Positions 1 through 10,581 of a stretch of 32,839 nt of DNA are shown here, piece by piece. The stretch's first letter is position 1, and each line of letters starts with the position of its first letter. Source of the stretch: Microcaldota archaeon (GTDB taxonomy: Archaea; Micrarchaeota; Micrarchaeia; Micrarchaeales; CABMGC01); the NCBI GenBank assembly GCA_021812185.1, contig JAKAON010000004.1, positions 1 to 32,839 on the forward strand, read 5' to 3'. A program made the position numbers and the translations under genes. Below the pieces are notes generated by a model. The model was not told where the DNA came from, did not search any database, and was given only the letters and a program-made list of their open reading frames with translations.

Positions 1-76
1 AAAGGACAGTCTACGAGAGCTTGAGATAAGCAATATGGTAGCTTCAAGGAGCATAGGCGGGATACTCACGTATTAT

Positions 77-1078
77 ATGCTGGAAAATGAACTCCGCAAG
101 ATACTCGTAGTTGAGGATGACAAAAATATCAACAAACTGATAGTGCTGTCAATAGGCAAGGGATTCGAGGTAAAGCAGGCATATGACGGTAAAGAGGCGA
201 TAGTAATGATGAGAAAGGATAAACCAGATTTGGTTGTCCTAGATTTGATGTTGCCTGGAACGGATGGATTAGACGTGTGCCAAACAGTAAAGACAGACCC
301 TAACCTAAAAGATACGATAGTGATAATCGTAAGCGCCATGGACCCGACATTCAACAGGTTCAAAGGCATAAAGTACGGAGCGGATTACTACATAAAAAAG
401 CCGTTTGATCCAGAGGAGCTGCGTAGTTTGGTTAGGATATTCCTTAAGAAGAAAGGAAAGAAATTTGATCCGTTGATAGATTTGCCAAACGAGGACAAGA
501 TATCCGAGGCCGTAGAGAAGGCGGTCAACGAAGGCAATGAGTATGAGATAGGGAGACTTAGGGTTGATGGCATCGCTAATTTCGCAAAGAGATTCGGGGA
601 GAAATCCACAGTGACTATACTTAGGTTGATATCCCAATTGCTGCAAGATCAAGTCAAGGTAGCCGGGACAAAAACATTTGTCGGATTTCTTGACAGCGAC
701 GACTTTGTTATTGCAGGAGATAGGAATTCGGTAAATAGCGTGATCAAAGAAGTTAGCGGGGAGTTTTCAGCAGTGAAGAATTTTATATACCAAAGCGGAG
801 GATACAAGCCTCAGGAGCTTGGAATAGAGGACGCATACGAGGCGGATAGGCCAAATCTGCACCTCACATACAAAAAGATAGCAAAAGAGTCCATGGTCGA
901 GAAGAGGACACAGATATTAAAGAATAAGAAGAAGGATAGCGAAGGGGTAGGATCATACACCTATGAGGAACTGCGTAAGATACTTGGTAGCGATAGCTTA
1001 GACATAATAATAAAGAGGGACGAGCACGGGGTTAAGCTCTCGGTAGGAAAGAACTCCAAGGATGACGACAAGAAATGA
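77..1078 (+). CDS. Response regulator: REC receiver domain plus degenerate GGDEF-like domain
   Basis: REC signatures: KILVVEDD, DLVVLDLMLPG (phospho-acceptor Asp), VSAMD, YYIKKPF. C-terminal half has PLIDLPNEDKI and RLRVDGIANFAKRFGE...VGFLDSDDFVI, GGDEF-like. ORF track starts at 35; the frame is open to the window edge, so the true start may be upstream; ATG 77 fits the REC domain. Confidence 0.85.
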   Translation: MLENELRKILVVEDDKNINKLIVLSIGKGFEVKQAYDGKEAIVMMRKDKPDLVVLDLMLPGTDGLDVCQTVKTDPNLKDTIVIIVSAMDPTFNRFKGIKYGADYYIKKPFDPEELRSLVRIFLKKKGKKFDPLIDLPNEDKISEAVEKAVNEGNEYEIGRLRVDGIANFAKRFGEKSTVTILRLISQLLQDQVKVAGTKTFVGFLDSDDFVIAGDRNSVNSVIKEVSGEFSAVKNFIYQSGGYKPQELGIEDAYEADRPNLHLTYKKIAKESMVEKRTQILKNKKKDSEGVGSYTYEELRKILGSDSLDIIIKRDEHGVKLSVGKNSKDDDKK

Positions 1079-1140
1079 CGTGCGAAAATTCACGCGGCAG
1101 GCGCAGGCATGCACTTGATAATCGCAGGTAAAATTTGGTA

Positions 1141-1461
1141 TTACCTTCGCTTTTTCTTATTGGTTTTTTTCGCGACTTTTACCCTGTTTTTAGGCTTGGC
1201 CCTCATAGGCATTGCCCTTGGAGCATGTTTCATCGCATGCTTTGCGGATTTGGCATGCTTGGACGAACTTTTAGATACGGCCACTATGCTCTGCGAATTG
1301 GAGTTTTCTAGCAGCTCGAATGTATGGGATTCGTCAGCAGGGTGCAGGTCTTCGGAGCTATTTAGCAATGCCTGCTCTTCTATATCTCCGCGCTCCAGCA
1401 GTGCGTCGACTTTGTTGCTTTTTTTCAACATCTCCAATTGCTTTTTTAGCTTATCTTTCAT
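1141..1461 (-). CDS. Hypothetical small protein with Lys/Ala-rich basic C-terminal tail
   Basis: 106-aa ORF in a gap with no other candidate; charged N-terminus, tail KHAKSAKHAMKHAPRAMPMRAKPKNRVKVAKKTNKKKRR. Confidence 0.55.
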   Translation of the reverse strand: MKDKLKKQLEMLKKSNKVDALLERGDIEEQALLNSSEDLHPADESHTFELLENSNSQSIVAVSKSSSKHAKSAKHAMKHAPRAMPMRAKPKNRVKVAKKTNKKKRR

Positions 1462-1688
1462 TTACCCACTTAAAAATCTGATATCTATGCCATGAGTAGC
1501 TATAAAAATATAATGTACAGCCGTTTTTTCACGCAGTTTGTTACTGCTCGATGAACTGGATTTAGGGTTTTTGCCGCAGAATTCGGTTTATGCCCAGGCG
1601 TATGGTCCTGCCAGGTAAGTGGCCAACCTAACATCGGGTTATAAAAACTTGAAAAGTTAAAAGCAAGCACGTCTCGTTTGATGATTTG

Positions 1689-3623
1689 ATGAAATTCGCA
1701 CTTAAAGCACCATACAAGGTTTCTCCAGGGCAGGCTACTGCCATAGGGCAGATTGTGTCTGGTTTTGCCAAATTTAAAAAACAGACGCTTCTCGGCATAA
1801 CCGGAAGCGGAAAAACATTTGTTATGGCCAATGTTATTCAGTCTTTGCAAAAACCGACCCTGATAATTGCGCACAACAAGACACTCGCAGCTCAGCTCTA
1901 CACCGAGCTAAAGGAGCTTTTCCCGGAAAATAGAGTTGAATATTTCGTTTCGTATTACGATTATTACCAGCCAGAATCGTACATGCCGACTACGGATACA
2001 TATATAGAAAAAGATTCATCGGTAAACGAACAGATAGAAAAGATGAGGCTGCACGCGGTCTCGAGCCTTGTCAGCAGAAAAGACACTATAGTAGTCGCAA
2101 GTATAAGCTGCATATATGGTATTGGAAATCCAAAAGATTTCAGCAATATGTCCATAGAGCTGAAAGCAGGTGCAGAAATTTCAAGGAGCAAGCTTCTACA
2201 CTCGCTAATTGAGATACAATATCAAAGAAATGACAACAGCCTTGATTCTGGAAAGTTTCGGGTACGTGGCGAAACAATTGACGTCGTCCCTGCATACGAA
2301 AACAACATAATAAGAGTGGAGATAGATGATGGAAGGATAAAGAGCATAAAGGAGATTGACTTTTTGACTGGAGATAGGATAGTAGATATCGACAGCACAG
2401 TGATTTATCCGGCCCGGCAGTACGTGGTCCCTCAAGAAAAGAAGATTGTAGCGCTTGAGGCAATTAAGAAGGAATTGCAAGAACAACTTCCAAAACTTCC
2501 TGCACTGGAGGCGCAAAGGCTCGAGAGGAGAGTAAGGTATGACATTGAGATGATCAATGAGATTGGATATACGAGCGGCATTGAGAATTACAGCAGGCAT
2601 TTTGATGGAAGGGCACCGGGAGAACCGCCATACGTGCTTATGGATTACTTTCCGAAGGATTTTCTCTTGATAATAGATGAAAGCCACCAGACAATACCTC
2701 AATCGAGGGCCATGTATAATGGGGATTTCATGCGCAAGAAGAACCTTGTGGATTTTGGTTTTAGGCTGCCTAGCGCTTTTGACAATCGCCCATTAAAATT
2801 TGAAGAATTTGAAGCGAAGATGGGAACTACGTTATTCGTTTCTGCAACACCTGCGCAGTACGAGCTTGCGCATAGCCAAAAGGAAGTTGATTTGATTACC
2901 CGTCCGACAGGCCTGCTAGACCCGGAGGTTGAAGTAAGACCAATGGAAGGGCAGATGAAGTATTTGATGGAACAAGCGCAAGTGACTATATCAAATGGGA
3001 ATAGAGTGCTGATCACGACACTTACAAAGAGAATGGCAGAGGACCTTACGGATTTTTTGGCAAAGGAGAATTTCAAAGTGAGATATTTGCACAGTGAGAT
3101 ATCGAACCTTGATAGAATTGAGCTAATAAGGCAACTTCGTGCAAAGGAATTCGATATTTTAGTTGGGATAAATCTGCTAAGGGAAGGGCTTGACATACCT
3201 GAAGTTGCAACCATATTCATACTTGATGCGGACAAGGAAGGTTTTTTGAGGGACACTAGAAGCCTTATCCAGACAATAGGTAGAGCTGCAAGGAATGTTG
3301 ATGGGCTAGTTATCTTGTTTGCAGACAAGATTACCGACTCGATTGCACAAGCAGTAAAGATAACCGAACAAAGAAGATTGCTACAAATGGAATATAACAA
3401 AAAATACGGCATAACCCCAAAGACCGTAGTAAAGAGCATTGAAGAGAAAAAGAGGTCAGTGGCTGGGATAAAGCATATGGGAAGGTCGGATATCCAAAAG
3501 GAGATTGCAAGGATGGATGCTGAGATGAAGAAGGCCGCAGAGAACCTTCAATTTGAAAAAGCAATAGAACTACGAGAGAGCATTGAAGAGATGAAGAGGC
3601 TGGCTGCGAGGCGAGAGGGATGA
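1689..3623 (+). CDS. uvrB: Excinuclease ABC subunit B
   Basis: Walker A GITGSGKT, beta-hairpin region [16 protein letters not shown], helicase motifs, C-terminal UVR motif ([15 protein letters not shown]). Start at TTG 1686 or ATG 1689; TATA-like ttataaaaac around 1639. Confidence 0.97.
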   Translation: MKFALKAPYKVSPGQATAIGQIVSGFAKFKKQTLLGITGSGKTFVMANVIQSLQKPTLIIAHNKTLAAQLYTELKELFPENRVEYFVSYYDYYQPESYMPTTDTYIEKDSSVNEQIEKMRLHAVSSLVSRKDTIVVASISCIYGIGNPKDFSNMSIELKAGAEISRSKLLHSLIEIQYQRNDNSLDSGKFRVRGETIDVVPAYENNIIRVEIDDGRIKSIKEIDFLTGDRIVDIDSTVIYPARQYVVPQEKKIVALEAIKKELQEQLPKLPALEAQRLERRVRYDIEMINEIGYTSGIENYSRHFDGRAPGEPPYVLMDYFPKDFLLIIDESHQTIPQSRAMYNGDFMRKKNLVDFGFRLPSAFDNRPLKFEEFEAKMGTTLFVSATPAQYELAHSQKEVDLITRPTGLLDPEVEVRPMEGQMKYLMEQAQVTISNGNRVLITTLTKRMAEDLTDFLAKENFKVRYLHSEISNLDRIELIRQLRAKEFDILVGINLLREGLDIPEVATIFILDADKEGFLRDTRSLIQTIGRAARNVDGLVILFADKITDSIAQAVKITEQRRLLQMEYNKKYGITPKTVVKSIEEKKRSVAGIKHMGRSDIQKEIARMDAEMKKAAENLQFEKAIELRESIEEMKRLAARREG

Positions 3624-6484
3624 GAGATAGCATATTTGTAAAGGGAGCACGGGAGCATAATTTAAAGAACATAGATGTGGAATTGCCAAGGAACAAGCTT
3701 ATTGTTATGACGGGGCTTTCAGGATCTGGAAAATCTACACTTGCTTTTGACACAATATATGCCGAAGGTCAGAGGAGGTATGTTGAGAGCCTGTCAGCAT
3801 ATGCAAGGCAGTTTCTCGGACTTATGGACAAGCCAGATGTTGATAGCATAGATGGACTTTCGCCTGCGATTAGCATAGAACAGAAAACAACCAACAAGAA
3901 TCCAAGGTCGACAGTTGGAACGGTTACCGAGATTTATGATTATCTAAGGCTTCTATACGCCAGAATCGGAACGCACCATTGCCCAAAATGCAACAGCCCA
4001 ATAAAGCCTCAGAGCGCAGAGAATATAACAAGCCTCATAATGGATGCGAAAGGCAAGACGCTTGTCTTCCTCGCACCTATAGTAAGAGGGCAGAAAGGGA
4101 CGCACGACCAGGTAATTGAGGATCTTAAAAAGCAGGGTTTTGCAAAAATAAGGATAGACCAAAGGATTTACTCTTCGGATACGGTGAGAAACGATGCAAG
4201 GCTTGCCAAATATGAAAAACATTGGATAGAGGCAGTAATAGACTCGGTAAAAATTGATGAAGAAGAGAGATCGCGCATTGCAGAAGCAGTTGAGCAGGCG
4301 CTTAGAGTTGGAAATGGAAGGATGATAGTTATTGGGAGCAGGGGAAATCGAGAGGCAAAGAAAGAATTGAACAGATTCTCAGATGAGATAGCATATAGCA
4401 CTTTTGGGGCCTGCCAAAATCACCCGGAGATAGTGTTCGAGAGTTTGGAGCCTAGGATGTTCTCGTTCAACAGCCCTTTCGGAGCCTGCCCGACTTGCCA
4501 CGGGCTTGGGGAGATAACCGAAATCTCCGCTGACCTGCTCATACCGGATAAATCTAAGTCGGTAATGGAAGGTGCAATAGAGATATATGGAAGGATGGAC
4601 CTTGCGTGGAGGGCGGAGCAGATAGCAGTTGCCGGGAGGAGGCATGGATTTGATGTTTGGAAGCCTATAGAGAAGTTTACGCCAAGGCAATTGGAGGTCC
4701 TTTTATATGGAGATAGAGAGGACGAACCAACGAGCAAGTGGAACATGCGAAAGTGGATGGGTTCAAAGAGTGACAAATTCGAAGGCGTTATTCCGCAAAC
4801 GATGAGGTTATACCGCGATACGAAAAGCGAATGGAGAAAGGAGGAGATCGAGAAATTCATGAAGGCCGATCCGTGCAAGACATGCATGGGCAAGAGGCTC
4901 CAGCCAGTTGTGCTCGCAGTCAAGATTGAAGGAATGAGCATAATAGATGTGACTGATTTAAGTATCGAGGATGCGGTGGGGTTCTTTGGAGAATTGAAAT
5001 CTAAACTTGCCCAGAAAGAACTTGCAATAGCTACGCAGGTACTAAAAGAGATCAACGAGAGGCTCGGATTTTTGAAAAATGTGGGGCTTGGATACCTTTC
5101 CTTATCTAGAAGCGCTAGGACTCTTTCGGGAGGGGAAGCGCAGCGCATACGGCTCGCTACGCAGATAGGGAGCAATCTTATGGGCGTACTGTATATTTTA
5201 GACGAGCCTAGCATAGGCCTCCACCAAAGGGACAATGCAAAACTAATCAGCACGCTGCATAGGCTTAGGGATATAGGAAACACGCTGATAGTGGTAGAAC
5301 ATGATCTTGATACGATTCTTGCGGCAGATTATATAGTGGACATAGGGCCGGGAGCAGGCATACACGGAGGGCATATAACCGCGCAGGGAACGCCAAAAGA
5401 GGTCATGAATAACAAAAAGAGCCTGACAGGTAGATACCTTTCTGGAGAGCTTAGGATAGATATCCCAAGCATCAGAAGAAAGCCGAAAGATTTCATGCGG
5501 ATAACAGGGGCAAGCCAGAACAATCTGAAAAACCTGACAGTGCCACTGCCAATAGGGGTTCTGTGCGGAATAACTGGAGTGTCTGGATCTGGAAAGAGCA
5601 CTTTGATGAACCAGACAGTGATGCCGCTTCTGAAGAAAAAATTCGGAGAGCAGGCGGATTTGATAGGATCATATTTGTCCTTTGACGTGCCAAGGGTTGT
5701 ACAAAACGTTATAGTTATAGACCAGGATCCGATAGGGAGGACGCCTAGGAGCAATCCCGCAACATACACAAAACTCTTTGACGAGATAAGGAAACTCTTT
5801 GCGTCAACAAGAGAGGCCCAGGTTAGGGGATACCTGGAGGGCAGGTTTTCATTCAACGTAAAAGGCGGCAGATGTGAAACATGCCAGGGAGACGGAGTCC
5901 TGAAGATCGAGATGAATTTTCTTCCGGATGTCTACGTTGAATGCAGCGAGTGCCACGGCAAGAGATACAATAAGGAAACGCTTGGCGTACTGTATCGCGG
6001 AAAGAACATTTCCGAAATACTGAATATGGAGGTTGAAGAGGCAAATGCATTCTTCGAGAATATTCCGCCCATCTCAAGGAAACTCAAAACGCTTGTTGAT
6101 GTAGGGCTTGGTTACATAAAACTTGGGCAGAGCGCGACAACGCTTTCCGGAGGAGAGAGCCAGAGGATAAAGATTGCAAGGGAATTAAGCAAAAATAAGC
6201 AGGGCCATGTGGTATACATGCTCGACGAACCCACTACGGGTCTCCATTTCGACGATACAAAAAGGCTGATAGGCGTGCTCAACAACCTTGTAGAAAAAGG
6301 CAATAGCGTATTTGTCATAGAGCATAATTTAGACGTGGTAAAAAGCTGCGATTATATAATCGACTTAGGGCCTGAAGGAGGCGGGGGCGGAGGCGAGATA
6401 GTAGCAAGCGGGACCCCCGAGGAAATAATAAAAGTTAAGGGATCGCACACTGGCAGGTTTCTAATCCAAGCTTTAGGCAGGTAA
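3620..6484 (+). CDS. uvrA: Excinuclease ABC subunit A
   Basis: Two ABC ATPase modules ([18 protein letters not shown]), signature [24 protein letters not shown], zinc modules ([22 protein letters not shown]). Overlaps the uvrB stop by 4 nt. Confidence 0.98.
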   Translation: MRDSIFVKGAREHNLKNIDVELPRNKLIVMTGLSGSGKSTLAFDTIYAEGQRRYVESLSAYARQFLGLMDKPDVDSIDGLSPAISIEQKTTNKNPRSTVGTVTEIYDYLRLLYARIGTHHCPKCNSPIKPQSAENITSLIMDAKGKTLVFLAPIVRGQKGTHDQVIEDLKKQGFAKIRIDQRIYSSDTVRNDARLAKYEKHWIEAVIDSVKIDEEERSRIAEAVEQALRVGNGRMIVIGSRGNREAKKELNRFSDEIAYSTFGACQNHPEIVFESLEPRMFSFNSPFGACPTCHGLGEITEISADLLIPDKSKSVMEGAIEIYGRMDLAWRAEQIAVAGRRHGFDVWKPIEKFTPRQLEVLLYGDREDEPTSKWNMRKWMGSKSDKFEGVIPQTMRLYRDTKSEWRKEEIEKFMKADPCKTCMGKRLQPVVLAVKIEGMSIIDVTDLSIEDAVGFFGELKSKLAQKELAIATQVLKEINERLGFLKNVGLGYLSLSRSARTLSGGEAQRIRLATQIGSNLMGVLYILDEPSIGLHQRDNAKLISTLHRLRDIGNTLIVVEHDLDTILAADYIVDIGPGAGIHGGHITAQGTPKEVMNNKKSLTGRYLSGELRIDIPSIRRKPKDFMRITGASQNNLKNLTVPLPIGVLCGITGVSGSGKSTLMNQTVMPLLKKKFGEQADLIGSYLSFDVPRVVQNVIVIDQDPIGRTPRSNPATYTKLFDEIRKLFASTREAQVRGYLEGRFSFNVKGGRCETCQGDGVLKIEMNFLPDVYVECSECHGKRYNKETLGVLYRGKNISEILNMEVEEANAFFENIPPISRKLKTLVDVGLGYIKLGQSATTLSGGESQRIKIARELSKNKQGHVVYMLDEPTTGLHFDDTKRLIGVLNNLVEKGNSVFVIEHNLDVVKSCDYIIDLGPEGGGGGGEIVASGTPEEIIKVKGSHTGRFLIQALGR

Positions 6485-6489
6485 ATATA

Positions 6490-8115
6490 TTGATACAAAT
6501 AAAAAACTGGACAGATTTTGATCCCCATCTGGTGCCGATGGATCCAGGGGTGTACTTGTTTAGGGATGATGAGGATGCAGTCTTATATTGCGGAAAGGCA
6601 AAAGCCCTGCGAAAGAGGGTGAGTAGTTATTTTTCTAACCAAGATAGGCTTGCAACAAGGACGAGGCAGCTAGTATCTAAGATACGCAAGATAGACTGGA
6701 TAGTTGTAGGTAGCGAGGTCGAGGCGCTGCTGCTTGAGAATAAATTGATTAAAAAATATTCCCCGAAGTACAACATCAGTTTAAAGGATTCTAAGACATT
6801 TGCATACATCGCATTCACAAAGGATGTGTACCCTAGAATCTTAAGTAGCAGGAAGAGCGGGCCAAAACTAGAATCTTTTGGACCTTATACTGACGGCACT
6901 ATGCGCAGGGACCTGCAAAAACTCGTAGTCAGCACGTTCAAGTTAAGGACATGCAGGACTATGCCAAATAAGGCGTGCTTAAATTACCATATCGGAATAT
7001 GCACCGCACCGTGCATCGGAAATGTGAGCCAGTTGGATTATCAAAAACAGGTAGATGATGCAAGGCGGTTCCTTGAAGGCGACAGCGCGCGCACGGTGGA
7101 TGCCTTGACAAAACGCATGCACGAAGCATCGATGGGAATGAGGTACGAAGAGGCTCTTGAACTTAGAAACCAGATAGATAGCATCAGAGCCTTGTCAGAA
7201 AAACAGATAGTGGATCATGAAAAAAACTATGACCAGGATATACTCGTATTCAAGAAAGTGGGCGAGAAGGCACTCGTCGTCCAAATGGGGATTAGGAGAG
7301 GTGTGCTACTTGGGAAGAAAGATTTTGAAATTGAGAACCAGGAGAATTTCGAGCAGGAATTCTTAAGGGCGTTTTACTCTGCGAACCAGATCCCACGAGA
7401 GATAATGCTAAACAAAGCCTGTTGGACAGATGAAGTCGAGAGAGAAGCGTTGGAAGGATTTTTGGAGCGTTCGAGGGGTGCGCGTGTCAGCATTATTGTT
7501 CCGATCAAAGGAGAAAAGCGCGCTCTAATAGACCTTGCCGAAAAGAATATCGAAGCCAATATGGAGCATGATAGCGCACTTGCAGATTTGCAGGAATCCT
7601 TAAATTTGCCATCTATCCCACTAGTGATAGAATCGTTTGATATATCAAACCTAGGAGACGAGCACATAGTTTCGGGCATGGTAAGGTTTGTGAACGCAAA
7701 ACCGGACAAAAAAGGGTACAGGAAATTCAAGATAAGGACGGTGGATGGCGCTGACGACTTCGCAAGCATGCGTGAAGTTGTGCATAGGAGATATAGAAGA
7801 CTGTTGGATGAAGGCGCAAAGATGCCTGACCTTATTTTAATCGATGGCGGGATCGAGCAGCTAAATGCAGCTAGGGATTCGCTCAATTCGCTTGGACTTG
7901 CACTTCCCGTTATAGGGCTTGCCAAAAAATTTGAAGAGATTTATCTACCGGACGAATCAACCCCAAGGAGATTTAACAACAACAGCAAGATGATGCTTTT
8001 GCTCAGGAGGATCAGGGATGCGACCCATAACTTCTCGATAGGATACAACAGGAAACGCCGGGAAATGAAATTGCGAGAGGAATTTGAAGGTCATGCGGTA
8101 CCATCTTCGCAATAG
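6490..8115 (+). CDS. uvrC: Excinuclease ABC subunit C, lacking the C-terminal HhH region
   Basis: GIY-YIG type N-terminus (GVYLFRDDEDAVLYCGKAKALRKRVSSYF), UVR motif, RNase H-like nuclease motifs (FDISN, DDFASM, IDGG, RIRDATHNF). TTG start. Confidence 0.96.
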   Translation: MIQIKNWTDFDPHLVPMDPGVYLFRDDEDAVLYCGKAKALRKRVSSYFSNQDRLATRTRQLVSKIRKIDWIVVGSEVEALLLENKLIKKYSPKYNISLKDSKTFAYIAFTKDVYPRILSSRKSGPKLESFGPYTDGTMRRDLQKLVVSTFKLRTCRTMPNKACLNYHIGICTAPCIGNVSQLDYQKQVDDARRFLEGDSARTVDALTKRMHEASMGMRYEEALELRNQIDSIRALSEKQIVDHEKNYDQDILVFKKVGEKALVVQMGIRRGVLLGKKDFEIENQENFEQEFLRAFYSANQIPREIMLNKACWTDEVEREALEGFLERSRGARVSIIVPIKGEKRALIDLAEKNIEANMEHDSALADLQESLNLPSIPLVIESFDISNLGDEHIVSGMVRFVNAKPDKKGYRKFKIRTVDGADDFASMREVVHRRYRRLLDEGAKMPDLILIDGGIEQLNAARDSLNSLGLALPVIGLAKKFEEIYLPDESTPRRFNNNSKMMLLLRRIRDATHNFSIGYNRKRREMKLREEFEGHAVPSSQ

Positions 8116-8160
8116 CCTAGAGTTTAGGATCTTCCCACAATGACGCGCGACTCCAAAAGA

Positions 8161-8170
8161 ATATATAAAA
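8161..8170 (+). promoter_or_regulatory. TATA-box for the LamG/pilin-signal gene
   Basis: gaatatataaaagg about 35 nt upstream of ATG 8199, in the intergenic gap after uvrC. Confidence 0.5.
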
Positions 8171-8198
8171 GGCGTATCTGAACATATCTATTGAGACA

Positions 8199-9128
8199 AT
8201 GAGGCTAACGCGCACGCTGCAAAATGCAGAAGTTAACATAGAGTCTACTGCTTCTAAAAGTCCAAAATCGCAAAGCGAGATGGAAAGAAACTTCTTAGGA
8301 AGAAGTTCCATCAAGAACCAATCCGCAATGGAATATCTCATGACGTACGGATGGGCTATACTTATTATTGCAGTCGTGCTTGTCGCACTCTTTCAAATGG
8401 GTGTATTCAACTCGGCAAATTTCGCGCCCAAGGCGCAACCTGGTTCGTGCCAGGTGTTTAGAACAACAGCTGCGACGTCTCTTGAAGGAACTTGTAATAA
8501 TGAGTTGCCGCAGTATGTCGCGCAGTTTGATGGGGCGAGCAGCAATATTAATGCCCCTTCTAGTTCTTACACACCAGACCAAATTACAATAAATGCATGG
8601 ATAGATGTATCCTCTGCAGATATATCAATACACGATGCTATAATAAATCTAGACAATGTAGAACTTTTCTCAGTGCTTAGTACAGGTATGGAATATTGGC
8701 CTGACACGAGTAACTATGGATTTAGTTATACTACTAACTTTCTAAACGGTTGGAATTTTGTTACGGCAGAATATAATTTTCAAACTCAAAACGGATTACT
8801 TTTTGTAAATGGTAGGGAAGTTGCAACAGGTTCCTCATCGTTGCCCCAAAAAAAAGCAATAACTCAAACAATAATTGGTACTTGGAGCGGAGTGTATTAT
8901 AAAGGTGGAATAGCCAATATCCAAATCTACAACACCTCCCTCTCAGCGAATGATGTGGCTGCACTTTATCATGAAGGAATCGGAGGTGCTCCTCAAAATA
9001 CGCAGAATCTTGTAGGGTGGTGGCCGCTGAACGGGAATGCGAACGACTACTCCGGGAATAACAACAACGGTGCTGCGACCAACGTGATATATACTGGTTC
9101 TTGGACTAGCGGGTATAGCGCTCCGTGA
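8199..9128 (+). CDS. Class III (type IV pilin-like) signal protein with LamG domain, paralog A
   Basis: QSAMEYLMTYGWAILIIAVVLVALFQMGVF pilin-like N-helix; LamG features (AQFDG, ITINAWI, ANIQIYNTSLSANDVAALY, LVGWWPLNGNANDYSGNNNNG). Same architecture as 19446..20375. Confidence 0.85.
   Translation: MRLTRTLQNAEVNIESTASKSPKSQSEMERNFLGRSSIKNQSAMEYLMTYGWAILIIAVVLVALFQMGVFNSANFAPKAQPGSCQVFRTTAATSLEGTCNNELPQYVAQFDGASSNINAPSSSYTPDQITINAWIDVSSADISIHDAIINLDNVELFSVLSTGMEYWPDTSNYGFSYTTNFLNGWNFVTAEYNFQTQNGLLFVNGREVATGSSSLPQKKAITQTIIGTWSGVYYKGGIANIQIYNTSLSANDVAALYHEGIGGAPQNTQNLVGWWPLNGNANDYSGNNNNGAATNVIYTGSWTSGYSAP
8289..8307 (+). repeat. Perfect hairpin in leader-coding region of paralog A
   Basis: AACTTCTT-AGG-AAGAAGTT (8-bp arms, 3-nt loop). 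Confidence 0.7.
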
Positions 9129-9140
9129 GCAATAATATTT

Positions 9141-10055
9141 CTACTTGTTCAAATACTCTCTTACGTGGAGTGCGGCCTTGACACCGCTTGCAGCAGCAGT
9201 TGCAGCCTGCTTGTAAAATGGATCCGATACGTCCCCAGCGATAAATACGCCTTCTATATCGCTTAAAACCTCATCTTTGACCACCAGAAAACCGCGTGCA
9301 TCGACATTTAGCTTTCCTTTTAGGAAAGTGGTATTTGGCGTATGCCCTATGGCAACAAACACGCCATCTATTGGGATGTTTGTGAGAGTTCCGGTGTTGA
9401 CATCTTTTATAGTGGCACCGTTGACATGCGTTCCATCGCCTAGTATCTCCTGGACCGTGGAATTCCATACGACTTTTATCTTCGGGTTAGAAAGAACCTT
9501 GTCTTGCATAACCTTGCTTGCCTTAAACGAGTCTTTTCTGTGGACTATCGTGACGCTCTTTGCGAACTTGGTCAAAAATTCCGAATCTTCCATGGCGGTG
9601 TCGCCTCCGCCTACAACTATAACATCCTTGTTCTTAAAGAACGGCCCATCGCATGTTCCGCAAGTGCTGACGCCCTTGCCCATGTATTTTGTTTCTGATT
9701 CAAGGCCCATTAACTTTGCATTTGCCCCAGTTGCGATTATGACAGAATTCGCTTCATAGGTATTAGGTCCTGTGCTTATCTTGAAAGGTTTCGAGGAAAA
9801 ATCTACGTCCATTACGTCTTCGTATACCATCTTCGCACCGAACCTCTCTGCCTGCTTGCGCATTAATTCTATTAGCTCCGGCCCCTGCACGCCGCTGGGA
9901 AATCCAGGGTAGTTCTCCACTGTTGTCGTAAGCATCAATTGCCCTCCGGATATCGAACCTGCTATTACGAGAGGCTGGAATCCTTCCCTTGCAGTGTATA
10001 TCGCAGCCGATAATCCTGCACACCCAGACCCTATTATTAAGACATTTTCAGCCAA
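9141..10055 (-). CDS. trxB: Thioredoxin reductase
   Basis: FAD motif GSGCAGLSAAIYTAR, redox CGTCDGPFF, NADP motif VVGGGDTAMEDS, C-terminal GVFIAGDVSDPFYKQAATAAASG. Confidence 0.95.
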   Translation of the reverse strand: MAENVLIIGSGCAGLSAAIYTAREGFQPLVIAGSISGGQLMLTTTVENYPGFPSGVQGPELIELMRKQAERFGAKMVYEDVMDVDFSSKPFKISTGPNTYEANSVIIATGANAKLMGLESETKYMGKGVSTCGTCDGPFFKNKDVIVVGGGDTAMEDSEFLTKFAKSVTIVHRKDSFKASKVMQDKVLSNPKIKVVWNSTVQEILGDGTHVNGATIKDVNTGTLTNIPIDGVFVAIGHTPNTTFLKGKLNVDARGFLVVKDEVLSDIEGVFIAGDVSDPFYKQAATAAASGVKAALHVREYLNK

Positions 10056-10111
10056 TCAAGCACCAATCTACCTTTTTATTTTTAGCCTATTTATACTATA
10101 TTGGTAAGATT

Positions 10112-10579
10112 GTGGAAGTAACTATTTATACGGATGGGGCATCCAGGGGAAATCCAGGTAAAAGCGCTTCCGGATATATGATATTCGATGACAAACACGT
10201 AAAAATACATGGTGAAACTGTATTCAACGGAATAAAGACAAACAATTTCGCTGAATATAACGCGGTCATTCTTGCCTTAAAGAAGGCACTTGAGATATTT
10301 GGGAAAAACTGCAATGTTACACTCTACTCAGATAGCAAGCTTGTAGTAAACCAAGTATTGGGCAATTATAAGATAAGGGATAAATACCTGAAAATACAGT
10401 ATATGGAGGCAATAAAGCTAGTTGGGGAATTCGCAAGCTGCAAGCTGATAAACGTACCCAGGGAGAACAAGTATATTTCGATGGTTGACAAGTCATTAAA
10501 TATATTGCTCGATAAATTGGAAATTGAAAAGCAGGAAGATATTGAGATTAAGAGGATTTCGCAAAAGAAGTTGATGTGA
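10112..10579 (+). CDS. RNase HI family protein
   Basis: VTIYTDGASRGNPGKSASGY, NNFAEYNAVILAL, LYSDSKLVVNQ. ORF track start (9989) overlaps trxB; in-frame GTG 10112 sits right before the domain. Confidence 0.88.
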   Translation: MEVTIYTDGASRGNPGKSASGYMIFDDKHVKIHGETVFNGIKTNNFAEYNAVILALKKALEIFGKNCNVTLYSDSKLVVNQVLGNYKIRDKYLKIQYMEAIKLVGEFASCKLINVPRENKYISMVDKSLNILLDKLEIEKQEDIEIKRISQKKLM

Positions 10580-10581
10580 AC

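Noticed and set aside
1109-1495. 128-aa plus-strand ORF
   Set aside because: Antisense to the basic 106-aa ORF; hydrophobic translation arises from antisense of the Lys-rich tail. The minus-strand reading is more plausible but not certain.
1607-1620. Minus-strand ACTTACCTGGCAGG, similar to the 5' end of eukaryotic U1 snRNA
   Set aside because: Short chance match; no supporting structure and no spliceosomal context in archaea.
4420-5283. 287-aa minus-strand ORF inside uvrA (and 2699..3439 inside uvrB)
   Set aside because: Shadow ORFs opposite strongly conserved genes, with Ser/Leu/Phe-rich low-information translations.
8295-8582. Antisense ORF in paralog A, with a similar antisense ORF in paralog B (19419..19775)
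   Set aside because: The shared antisense peptide (RQLII.S.FKRRRS...HLKECDKH) is a mirror of the conserved sense block; no independent start context or domain.
9989-10111. N-terminal extension of the RNase HI ORF
   Set aside because: Overlaps the start of trxB on the other strand and lies before the RNase H fold; GTG 10112 is preferred.
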